This document shows, one piece after another, positions 19,784 to 28,300 of a stretch of DNA of 64,000 nt. Position numbers and translations under genes: made by a program. The DNA comes from Larkinella knui. GTDB lineage: Bacteria; Bacteroidota; Bacteroidia; Cytophagales; Spirosomataceae. Position 1 is the stretch's first letter. The number at the start of each line of letters is the position of its first letter. The stretch is taken from contig NZ_RQJP01000006.1 of the NCBI RefSeq assembly GCF_003858645.1, positions 124,001 to 188,000 on the forward strand. Direction: 5' to 3'. The notes below the pieces were generated by a model. The model did not search any database and had not been told where the DNA came from. It saw nothing but the letters and a program-made list of their open reading frames with translations.

Positions 19784-20352
19784 GGAGCAATCTGAATTTT
19801 TTGAGAAAAATCGACAAATATTCTGAACTACGCAAAAACACTGCGCAGGTACCCGGAATCTTTGTAGCGGATTAGAAACGTCAATGGCCAAACCAGATGC
19901 GGGTTTCTGAATAGCCCCATAGTATCGCAGCCTCTGGCTGATTCCGATATGCTGTTGGCCAGGAATGTTTTCTATCCCCAAAATGCAGGTTCGACTCCTG
20001 CTTCAACTTGACACGTTGATCCGGTGGATGGAGAAGACGGCGACTTCTAAAAAGGCCCCTTGCTGTATAAAACCGGCAGGAGCTACCCCGTTGCACGTTC
20101 GAATGAACGGGTAACAGTTTGGCCAGCGCCAGCAGATCCTTACCGCACTTGTCGGGCGTGCGTTGTTTTTGAAGAAAGCGTTGAGTTGCTTGGAGTGCTC
20201 CTGGTAATTTCATTGAGTGCCAGGACAATTCTGCTGCCAACCTGCTTTTTCCGAACCTTCGTATCAGGACAACTGCCAACGGATTTCCGCTCTGCCTAAA
20301 CGGGTAGCTCCGAACGGTCTATAAAATTGACACTCTTTTTTTAGTTCATAAA
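19784..20352. other. 569-bp spacer between the WYL regulator and slipin-rtcB, gene-free and hairpin-rich
   Basis: No convincing coding region: a 132-codon open frame on the minus strand (19881-20279) has no recognisable similarity and cuts across the hairpins. Hand-found stems: 19872-19879/19903-19910 (8 bp with one G-T), 19928-19940, 19941-19945/19962-19966, the T-arm 19985-20001, 20003-20019, 20032-20048 and 20087-20092/20106-20111. A run of T (20334-20342) lies just before the slipin start. No TAnnTTTG promoter and no sigma-54 promoter was found for slipin-rtcB, so its promoter is unassigned. Confidence 0.5.
19972..20048 (+). ncRNA. Candidate tRNA-like structured RNA upstream of slipin-rtcB
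   Basis: A perfect T-arm: stem GCAGG (19985-19989), loop TTCGACT (fits TTCRANY), stem CCTGC (19997-20001). One base later comes a second 5-bp/7-nt hairpin (20003-20019). An outer helix (19972-19979 with 20023-20031, one bulge and one G-T) encloses both as a three-way junction, and a third 5-bp/7-nt hairpin follows (20032-20048). No matching acceptor 5' strand, D-arm or anticodon arm completes a cloverleaf, so this is not a tRNA gene. 5-bp stems arise by chance in such a region; the consensus T-loop is the unusual part. Strand is inferred from the T-loop. Confidence 0.25.
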
Positions 20353-21474
20353 ATGATGAAAACCGTACGCGTTCTGTCCCGCCAAATCGGGCTGGTGTTT
20401 AAACATGGCGAATTTAAAAGATTGCTTTCGGCCGGAAACCACTGGATCTGGCCGGGTGAAAGCGTCTCGGTTTACGACCAGGGCTCCCTCTTGCAGAACC
20501 CGCCCTGCGACCTGACGGCATTGCTGTCGTATCCGGCGATTGCCGATCGGCTCGACGTGATTGAGGTCAAAGATAACGAGATTGCCCTGCAATTCGAGAG
20601 TGACCGCTTCCAGACCATTCTGCAAAAAGGTCGCTGGGCGTATTGGAAGGGTATAAAACAGTATTCCTACATCAAGGCCGATCTGAGCCAGCTTGAGATC
20701 CCGGCTGCTATCAACCTGCTTTCGCTGATGCCCCAACCGCTGTCGGCTTTTGTGCGAACCCATACGGTTGAAGCCTACGAACAAGGGGTCCTGTTCATCG
20801 ACTGGAAGTTTGACCGGATTCTAACGCCCGGCACTTATTACTGGTGGAAAAATACCATTCCTGTCCACGTTACCAAGGTCGACACGCGCCAGCAACAGGT
20901 TGAAATCGCGGGACAGGAAATCCTGACGAAAGACAAAGCGTCGCTGCGGCTGAGCTTCTTCGTCCAATATATCGTTCAGGATGTGATAAAAGCGCTGGTT
21001 GAAAACAAGGACTACGAGAAGCAGTTGTACGTTTCGGTCCAGTTAGCGTTGCGCGAATACATTGGCGGTTTGACGCTCGATGAGTTATTGGACAGGAAAG
21101 GCGAGGTAGCCCCGTACATCCTCCTGGCAACGGCGGCAACGGCAGCCCAGTTGGGCGTCGAACTCCGGGGTGGTGGCGTGCGTGACATCATTTTGCCGGG
21201 CGATATGCGCGACATCATGAACCAGGTGTTGATGGCCGAAAAGAAAGCACAGGCCAACAGCATCATGCGCCGGGAAGAAACCGCATCGACCCGCAGTTTG
21301 CTGAATACCGCCAAACTTATGGAGGACAACGAGATGCTCTGGAAACTGAAAGAGATGGAGTACGTCGAAAAAATTGCGGACAAGATTGGTTCGATTTCGG
21401 TCTCCAACAGCGGCTCGATGGTCGATCAGTTGAAGGAAATTCTCGTCCGTCGGCCAGATCGGCAAATTTTGTAA
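20353..21474 (+). CDS. Slipin / SPFH (band 7) domain protein of the RtcB-associated type
   Basis: 373 aa (or 372 from the second of two adjacent ATGs). The SPFH region spans about residues 140-330: VEAYEQGVLFIDWKFDRILT, PGTYYWWKN, then the DVIKALVENKDYEKQLYVSV and ALREYIGGLTLDELL segments, GVELRGGGVRDIILPGDMRD, and a helical tail (NQVLMAEKKAQANSIMRREE). A duplicated beginning of the domain appears near the N-terminus (QIGLVFKHGEFKRLLSAGNH-WIWPGE). No membrane segment is seen at the N-terminus, unlike many stomatins. It is 60 bp upstream of rtcB on the same strand, the gene pairing seen in RNA-repair operons of other bacteria. Its role there is not established. Confidence 0.88.
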   Translation: MMKTVRVLSRQIGLVFKHGEFKRLLSAGNHWIWPGESVSVYDQGSLLQNPPCDLTALLSYPAIADRLDVIEVKDNEIALQFESDRFQTILQKGRWAYWKGIKQYSYIKADLSQLEIPAAINLLSLMPQPLSAFVRTHTVEAYEQGVLFIDWKFDRILTPGTYYWWKNTIPVHVTKVDTRQQQVEIAGQEILTKDKASLRLSFFVQYIVQDVIKALVENKDYEKQLYVSVQLALREYIGGLTLDELLDRKGEVAPYILLATAATAAQLGVELRGGGVRDIILPGDMRDIMNQVLMAEKKAQANSIMRREETASTRSLLNTAKLMEDNEMLWKLKEMEYVEKIADKIGSISVSNSGSMVDQLKEILVRRPDRQIL

Positions 21475-21534
21475 AACTCCTGGGCCTTCCCGAACGTGTT
21501 GATCTTTCGGGAGGGTCGGGTAAACCGTAAAATC

Positions 21535-23061
21535 ATGGAAACATCGGTTCAAATTGAAGATATTCTTACGCTGGGGCCCATCCCGGAATCGTTGCAAACG
21601 CCTTTTCTGCGTGTGGCCAACGGGTTGATGCAACGCGCCAGTTTTCCGAAAGAAAAAGTGATGGGTTTGCTGGCGCAGATGCTTCATAATCCGAAAAAAT
21701 TCGCTTTTTCCAAAAATAAAGTCACCAACCTGGCTCAGGCCGTTTACGCACTGAACAAGCAGGGAATTGCGGTTCCACTGAGTGAAATTGGCCTGACGTA
21801 TTTGCCACCCGAACCGGCTCCGTATGTGCTGGGCGTCAGTGAAAAACAGGCAGATCGCACCGTTGACCTGCGTACCGATTCCCTGCCGTATGCGGTTTTT
21901 GGTCGTGAGCAGATCGAGGAGGGTGCTCTGAAACAGATGGAAACAGCGGCCAGCCTGCCGATTTCTGTAGCCGGGGCGCTTATGCCCGATGCTCATCAGG
22001 GCTACGGTCTGCCAATCGGGGGCGTTCTGGCGACGGAAGCCAATACGGTTATTCCGTTTGCCGTCGGGGTCGATATTGCCTGCCGCATGTGTCTGTCGGT
22101 GTTCGATCTGCCCCCGGCTTTTTTGAAACGTCAGCCGGATTTGCTGAAGAAAGCATTAGTGGAGAAAACCAAATTTGGAATGGGGGGCGAAACCCGCGAA
22201 AAGTTCGACGAGAGCGTCATGGACTTGCCGGAATGGAGCGCAACGAAGGTCATTCGTGACCTGAAAGATAAGGCGTATCGGCAACTGGGAAGCTCCGGTA
22301 CCGGAAACCACTTCGTGGAATGGGGAATTGTGGACGTGCCTGAACAGGACGACCAGTTGGGCCTGCCGCCGGGCGAATACCTGGCGTTGTTGTCGCACTC
22401 CGGTTCGCGCGGTTTTGGTGGTACGGTCGCCAATTACTATTCCAAACTGGCGATGCAGAAAACCCGCTTGCCTAAACAGGCAGCTCATCTGGCTTGGCTG
22501 GATCTGAACACGGAGGAAGGCCAGGAATACTGGATTGCCATGAATCTGGCCGGTGACTATGCCTCCGCCAATCACCACGAAATTCACCGTAAACTGGCGA
22601 AAGCACTGGGTGAAAAGCCGCTGACGATGGTTGAAAACCACCACAATTTCGCGTGGAAGGAGCAGTTGGCCGACGGTCGTGACGTCATTGTGCACCGCAA
22701 GGGCGCTACGCCTGCCGGTGCTGGTGTGCTGGGCATTATTCCGGGGTCGATGACGCAACCCGGTTTTGTGGTTCGCGGACGGGGCCACGCGGATTCGCTG
22801 AACTCGGCCTCACATGGAGCGGGCCGGTTGATGTCACGGACGCAGGCCTTCAATACCCTGACGCGCTCCCAATGGAACACGGCTTTAAGAGAAGCGGATA
22901 TTCAACTGATCGGCGGGGACCTGGACGAAGCCCCAATGGTGTACAAAAACATCGAAACCGTTCTCGACGCCCAGCGCGATCTGGTGTCGGTTCTGGCAAA
23001 GTTTACGCCAAAAATCGTCCGGATGGCCGACGCCAACCGCAAGGAAGGGCGGGAAGATTAA
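21535..23061 (+). CDS. rtcB: RNA-splicing/repair ligase RtcB
   Basis: GTP- and Mn-dependent ligase joining 2',3'-cyclic phosphate or 3'-phosphate RNA ends to 5'-OH ends. The start at 21535 (METSVQIEDILTLGPIPESL) gives 508 aa; an in-frame ATG 39 bp upstream is in a non-conserved stretch. Motifs: MPDAHQGYGLPIGGVLA (about 150-166), GVDIACRM with the metal-binding Asp and Cys (178-185), GTGNHFVEWG (255-264), HSGSRGFG (288-295), ENHHNFAW, VHRKGATPAG and SASHGAGR (424-431), where His427 corresponds to the guanylylated His. All active-site motifs look intact. It ends 13 bp before the convergent tamL, with no terminator between. Confidence 0.96.
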   Translation: METSVQIEDILTLGPIPESLQTPFLRVANGLMQRASFPKEKVMGLLAQMLHNPKKFAFSKNKVTNLAQAVYALNKQGIAVPLSEIGLTYLPPEPAPYVLGVSEKQADRTVDLRTDSLPYAVFGREQIEEGALKQMETAASLPISVAGALMPDAHQGYGLPIGGVLATEANTVIPFAVGVDIACRMCLSVFDLPPAFLKRQPDLLKKALVEKTKFGMGGETREKFDESVMDLPEWSATKVIRDLKDKAYRQLGSSGTGNHFVEWGIVDVPEQDDQLGLPPGEYLALLSHSGSRGFGGTVANYYSKLAMQKTRLPKQAAHLAWLDLNTEEGQEYWIAMNLAGDYASANHHEIHRKLAKALGEKPLTMVENHHNFAWKEQLADGRDVIVHRKGATPAGAGVLGIIPGSMTQPGFVVRGRGHADSLNSASHGAGRLMSRTQAFNTLTRSQWNTALREADIQLIGGDLDEAPMVYKNIETVLDAQRDLVSVLAKFTPKIVRMADANRKEGRED

Positions 23062-23074
23062 GCGAAAATGGTCA

Positions 23075-25390
23075 TTAAAATGGATAGCCAACGGCCACAT
23101 TCAGGATCAAATTGTCCCGGCGCCAAGCCCGGTTGCCGGGATCGATTTGATCAAAAACCCACTGCTGGCCTTCGGGTAGCCACGGTTTGCGGAGGGGAAA
23201 CGCCAAATCAAACCGGACGACAAAATAGGATACGTCGATCCGCAGGCCAACACCGGTACCCACGGCCAGTTGCTTGTAGAAGTCGGATTTAAACTGCGTT
23301 CCGGCCCCGTACAAGGTGTTGTCGGAATACATCCAGACATTGCCGACGTCCAGAAATAAAGCCCCCTGCAGGTATTTATTGAATTTAGGGCGCAGTTCCG
23401 TGTTAAATTCCAGCTTGATATCCCCCCCGCCGTCCTGAAGCTGCACGGTACCATCGAGGTTTCGGGTAAAGATACCCGGCCCAACGGCCCGGGGCCGGAA
23501 GGCCCGCAAACTGTTAGCCCCGCCCACAAAGTATTGTTTGACAAAGGGTAACTGATCGGAATTGCCGTAGGGAATACCAAAGCCGCCGAAAAACCGGTTG
23601 GCCCAGGTCATGCCCGGCGATAACTTGAAGAAATGCCGACTATCCAAATCCATTCGAATAAACTGCGAATACGGCACACCAAAAATCACTTCTTCTCCCA
23701 ATTCATTTTTTTTGTTAACCAGCAGAGATGCCAGATTCCCGGCGGGTTCAACATTTATGCTCAACCGGTGGGTATACGCCGACGTTGTGCGGGGCGATGA
23801 GCCGGTATTATACGTATATAATGTACTTAGAATAAGCTGTTCGGAACGAAGGATATTGATGTATTGCTGCCGTGTACTGGGGTCGTCTTCCAGCGCGTAG
23901 AATTTTTCCGTAAAACCGGAGGGCAAGACGTAGTTAATGCTGATAGGCTGAAAGATGTGCTCCGTCTGCGGACTGCTCCGCCAGGAGTACCCATAGGTCG
24001 TCAGAAAGGAATTGAGGTGATACAGTTCGCCCCGAACAATCAAATCGTAGCCCAGGGAAATAATCGTTTGTGGCAATGCCTGCCCGCGCTGGTAGTATTT
24101 AATGGGAATGGGAGACACCAGCCGCGGAAACGTCAGACTGTTCTGAATGCCATACCGGTAATTGGCCACGCCCTGCCCGCGGGAACCGACCTGAAACTCA
24201 ATTCCGGCATTAGCGCTGATGGTAAACAGCTCCGAGCGGCCAAATACATTCCGGTTTCGCCAGTTCAGCGAGAGCTGCGACCCCACGAGGTTGTTGGAGC
24301 GACTGGTACCGGCCACTTCAAGCCGGGCCGATTTTTTAGGATAGGGCGTCAGGTAATAATGAACATCCAGTACCGCAGAGTCGCCCTGTTGATCCGGCTC
24401 AAACCGGTTCCGGACAAATTTAAACGACCCCACGTTGATGAACCGCGACAACGTCTGGTCCTGCGCCCGGCTGTTGTAGCGTCGCCCGGGCCGTAAAGCA
24501 ATAATATCCCGGAAGAGTTTGGGATTATAAATACCGGCCGGATCCACGATATTGAGTTTGCCAAACTGAACGGCCTGGCTCAATGACGTGTCCCGGTTCG
24601 TCGTATTGGAGGAAAGGCTGTAATTTGGATAGACATAGATATCCCGAACCGAATAGGGCAGCAAGGCGGCTGGGGGCGTTTCGGGCTTCACAGCCAGATA
24701 AAGACGGGTCCGGTGATTGCCCTGGACGCTGTCGGCCAATACCGCGAGGTAATCCGGTTGAAAGTAGAAAAAGCCCTGGCGTTGCAAGGCATCGGCGATG
24801 CGTTCCCGTTCGATTTTTATTAGATCAAACCGGTACGGATTGTCTTTTTGCAGCAACGATCGCTTTCGAATTTCGATCATCGGCTTTCGCAACGTAGTTG
24901 AATCCATCAGAAAAGCCACCGAATCGATGTAATAACGCGGTTGGACCTGCACCTGATAAACGCCGGTGGCCTTGTAGCCGTCTTCTTTTAAACTACCCGA
25001 AACCGTTGACCGGAAATACCCTTCGTTTTCCAGAAAAGACATCCAGATCGCGGAGTTGGACGACAAGGCTTTAGCGCTGGCAAAAACCGGGGCTTCACCG
25101 AGTTTCCGCCGGAACCAGGCCCGAAATCCCTTCTCCTTTTTAGGCTCGCCTACCCAGTAGTATAAGCCCACCCGAAACGGATAGCCGAACAAGGTCTTGT
25201 TGGGCTTTGGACGCGCCATTTCAGCCAATGCCGTTTCAATCTGGCCTTTTTCGGTTTTGGAAACGGTTGAATCGACCTGAGCGTTAATGTCCGTGCCGAC
25301 GTACAGTTTCTCGCCGGTCGGAATGTGTCGGGCAATGTGGCACCCCGTCAGAAGGAGGAAAAAAGATATGTAGAGTAGACCCTTTTTCAT
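23075..25390 (-). CDS. tamL: TamL: lipid-anchored TamA/BamA-family outer membrane protein
   Basis: 771 aa. The N-terminus is a lipoprotein signal (LLLTGCHIARHIP, Cys17), which marks the Bacteroidota TamL type rather than TamA. POTRA-like repeats occupy about residues 30-380 (for example SVAFLMDSTTLRKPMIEIRK and FGKLNIVDPAGIYNPKLFRD). The 16-strand barrel follows, with the family's VGGANSLRAFRPRAVGPGIF and LEFNTELRPKFNKYLQGALF segments and a C-terminal AVGYPF. Its ATG overlaps the tamB stop by 4 bases (25387-25390), so the two are translationally coupled. Known role: envelope biogenesis together with TamB. Confidence 0.92.
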   Translation of the reverse strand: MKKGLLYISFFLLLTGCHIARHIPTGEKLYVGTDINAQVDSTVSKTEKGQIETALAEMARPKPNKTLFGYPFRVGLYYWVGEPKKEKGFRAWFRRKLGEAPVFASAKALSSNSAIWMSFLENEGYFRSTVSGSLKEDGYKATGVYQVQVQPRYYIDSVAFLMDSTTLRKPMIEIRKRSLLQKDNPYRFDLIKIERERIADALQRQGFFYFQPDYLAVLADSVQGNHRTRLYLAVKPETPPAALLPYSVRDIYVYPNYSLSSNTTNRDTSLSQAVQFGKLNIVDPAGIYNPKLFRDIIALRPGRRYNSRAQDQTLSRFINVGSFKFVRNRFEPDQQGDSAVLDVHYYLTPYPKKSARLEVAGTSRSNNLVGSQLSLNWRNRNVFGRSELFTISANAGIEFQVGSRGQGVANYRYGIQNSLTFPRLVSPIPIKYYQRGQALPQTIISLGYDLIVRGELYHLNSFLTTYGYSWRSSPQTEHIFQPISINYVLPSGFTEKFYALEDDPSTRQQYINILRSEQLILSTLYTYNTGSSPRTTSAYTHRLSINVEPAGNLASLLVNKKNELGEEVIFGVPYSQFIRMDLDSRHFFKLSPGMTWANRFFGGFGIPYGNSDQLPFVKQYFVGGANSLRAFRPRAVGPGIFTRNLDGTVQLQDGGGDIKLEFNTELRPKFNKYLQGALFLDVGNVWMYSDNTLYGAGTQFKSDFYKQLAVGTGVGLRIDVSYFVVRFDLAFPLRKPWLPEGQQWVFDQIDPGNRAWRRDNLILNVAVGYPF

Positions 25391-28300
25391 TGATTCACTT
25401 TTTCCTCCGGTTTACGAAATATCTCATTCAACTGATTGTAGTCGACGGTAATCACAAAGCCAATGCCCGTTTCGATTACGTATCCTTCCAATACCGCCTG
25501 ATAATCACTCTTGCGATAGCCGCGCATCATGTACCGACCGTCGCGGGTAATATTGTAGTTTAACGACAGGTTATCAAATACCTCGTTTGGATTGCGGGTA
25601 ATCGTATTCTGATTGCTTTCGAGCACAAAGTTTCGCCCGACCGAAACCGTCAGTCGCCCTTGCAAGAAGCTGCGGGAAACGCCCACGTTCAGGTCAGTTC
25701 GGGACCCCACCGTGTTATTGGCCTGTGCCGACTGGGTCGATGAAAGCAGGTTAAAATCGACATCGAATCCTTTCAGCAGGCTGGACGCAAAGCGCTCCAA
25801 CTGATCGGAAAGGATTTTACTGACGCTGCTGCGGGCAATTTCTTCGGTATTGATTCCGCCCCCGGACGAGCTGGAGGAGGTTTCAGCAATGAAGCTGCCC
25901 AATACCATCAATCCAAAGACCTGCTTGTTCAACTGCGAAGGATCGTTGCGTAACTGCGTCAGCTTGGAATTCACGGCATCGATTACCGTGCGGGAAGCCA
26001 GAAAATCTTCCTCCGGCATCACAATATCGAAGCTGATGTCGGGAGCCGCCAGACGGCCCTTCATCTTCAGCAAAACATTGAACGGTATTTTTTGTTTGGA
26101 AGCCGTCCGGAGTTGCTCGCTGGTTTCGTTAGCAATCAGATTGGAGGGCACCGCCGTGGTCTGGTAAATCGCGGTGATGTCGAGCTGGGCCCGTAACGGA
26201 TCGCCGGTCCAGGTGATGAAACTGCCTTTCTGAATGGAAAATGTACGTTTCAGGACCTGATAGGTCAGCGAATATTCTCCTTCGGTTACATCATACCGGC
26301 CCAGCAGCGAAATGGCCCCGCTCTGGGTCATGCCGACGTTCAAACGGGCATTCCCCTTGATGCGCAGATTATCGCCGTTGAGTTCGTCGACGATGACGGT
26401 AATTTCTGATTTTTCGGTGGCCTCCAGACTTAAGTCAATCTGAGCATTGCTCAGTTCCCGAAAAGCAATTCGGGGTAAAGCCGTATCTGGCCTGGCTACG
26501 GTCAGGTACTTCCGCAAGGCCAGTGTATCGTTGTGATCGATAAACGTAACGATCTCGCGGGCTTCGTTGGCCGACGCCGTCTGATCGGGCAAAACCATCG
26601 TCACCTTGCTGTCGTCTTCCAGCTTGACCGAACCACCGATGGTGGGGCTGGTGCCGCTGCCGCGAACGGTAAGGTTGGCACTGATGGCCGCTTTTCCGTA
26701 CGCCAGATCATTGTCTTTCCGGGTTGCGTTCAGCACCTGAAAATTGGTGGCATTGATGCGCAGGTTATACGCCACGTCGGGCAGTTTCCGCAGTGTTATC
26801 GTTCCGTTGGTGGTCAGGCTGCGGTTTAAGGCATCCCGGATGCTAAAATCCTGGAACGTAATAGTTTTCTCGTTGAACCGGATGGTTTCGTCGTCAATCC
26901 GGTATGTGGCATTCAGATACGCCACATTGAACGCCAGCGAATCGAACAACATCGATCCATTCATCCGGGGCTGATCCATTGAACCGGACACATCGACCTG
27001 CCCGCGCAACCGGCCCGAAGTCTGCCGCAATTGCCCGAAACTGAACGCTTCGATCGTCTGGGCGCTCAATTCATCCAGATTGATTTTGAAATCCAGCGCA
27101 TTCGCCGGGTCCGACGCCTTGTAAAATCCCGATACCCGCGCCCTGTTGCCAGCACCCGTCAGCGCAATTTCCGTCGAAATCCGTTGATCCGTCGTGTTTT
27201 CGAAACGGGCCGTCAGATTTCCCAGCGGCTTGGCCATTACTTTCAAACTATCGACGGTCAGATTACCGGTAAACGAAAGATTGGTCATCACATTCCGCAG
27301 CACAACATCGCCATTCAGCAATCCGCCCGCCATCGTGGTGTCCTGATTGGCCAGTTTGGCCATGTTTGTCAGATCAATGTTCTCCAGCTTCACCTCCAGG
27401 GGTGCATTCGGTTGCGGAGCAATGCTGTTGACCAGAATTTTCTGCGATCCGGTTTGGAGTAAAAACTTGTTGGCTAAAATGCCTTCTTTACTGTATTGAA
27501 TGTACCCCGTTGTGTCGCCCGTCCAGCGCTGGTAATTGGTCATCATGCCGTCCGGGTTGAAACGAAACTGATAGGCCCGGTCGGCTACCCCCAGATTTCC
27601 GGATAAAGCATACCAGGCGCGGCCCGTTGAATCTTCCGAAATAATGTCGAAATGCAGGCGGTTTTTGATGGCTTCGGCGTTGAATCGGGTCACGTTCAGA
27701 TCGACCTGGGCCGTATGAACGGCGTTGATCTGACTCTGCACCGTCAAACGACCCGCGACGGCCTGAAGTCCCATCGTTACTGCCTGAAACCGCATGGTAT
27801 CATACTCGATCGTGCCGGTTTTGAGCGACGCCAGAAAAGTCGTATCCCGCGTGTTATCGATGTAGGCCCTCAGCGTGACCGGGTCCATTCGGGTGAGCGC
27901 GGGCAGAAAAGCCGTCAGCAGCGGGTGCTGGTTGACCGCCATCGTAATATTGAAACTGTACGGCGGATTCACCGGATTGTACGTCAGATCAGGCAAGGCG
28001 ATGTATTTACTGAATTCACCGGCAACAATGTCATACAGGCGCGTGTATTCAAACTGGCCGTCGAGGTTCACTTTGGCAAACGGCAATCGGGCCTCCACAA
28101 TTTTGCGAACACCTTCCGTGGCGGCTTTGACGTAGAACGAATCCAACGGATAGGTTTTTCCATTCAGTCGGACAACGGTTTCGCGGGCCGTCAGCATTCC
28201 CACCGGATTGACCGGATCGGTAGACGTAAAATCGAAGCGCATCTGCCCTTCCACGCTGAGCGGATCTTTATAGAACTTCAGCGCGGTTACATCCAGTTTA

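Noticed and set aside
19784-19981. N-terminal extension of the WYL regulator
   Set aside because: The extra 66 residues are not HTH-like and run into the structured spacer; the ATG at 19783 gives the normal family start.
19895-20010. A complete tRNA gene ending in the T-arm at 19985-20001
   Set aside because: The putative 3' acceptor strand (TTCAACT) has no matching 5' strand within 100 nt, there is no D-arm or anticodon arm in place, and no CCA follows. Only a T-arm-like hairpin is supported.
20087-20111. Second T-loop (TTCGAAT) in the same spacer
   Set aside because: The flanking bases do not form a T-stem around this loop; the real pairing is a different hairpin (CCCGTT/AACGGG or CGTTC/GAACG).
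19881-20279. 132-codon open frame on the minus strand in the WYL-slipin spacer
   Set aside because: No recognisable domain, composition unlike neighbouring genes, and it runs over the hairpin array. It could be chance.
20290-20352. Sigma-54 (RtcR-type) promoter for slipin-rtcB
   Set aside because: No TGGCAC-N5-TTGC pattern was found and no sigma-54 activator gene is nearby.
23062-23074. Terminator between rtcB and tamL
   Set aside because: Only 13 bp separate the convergent stops and no hairpin is present; any termination would lie inside the opposite gene.
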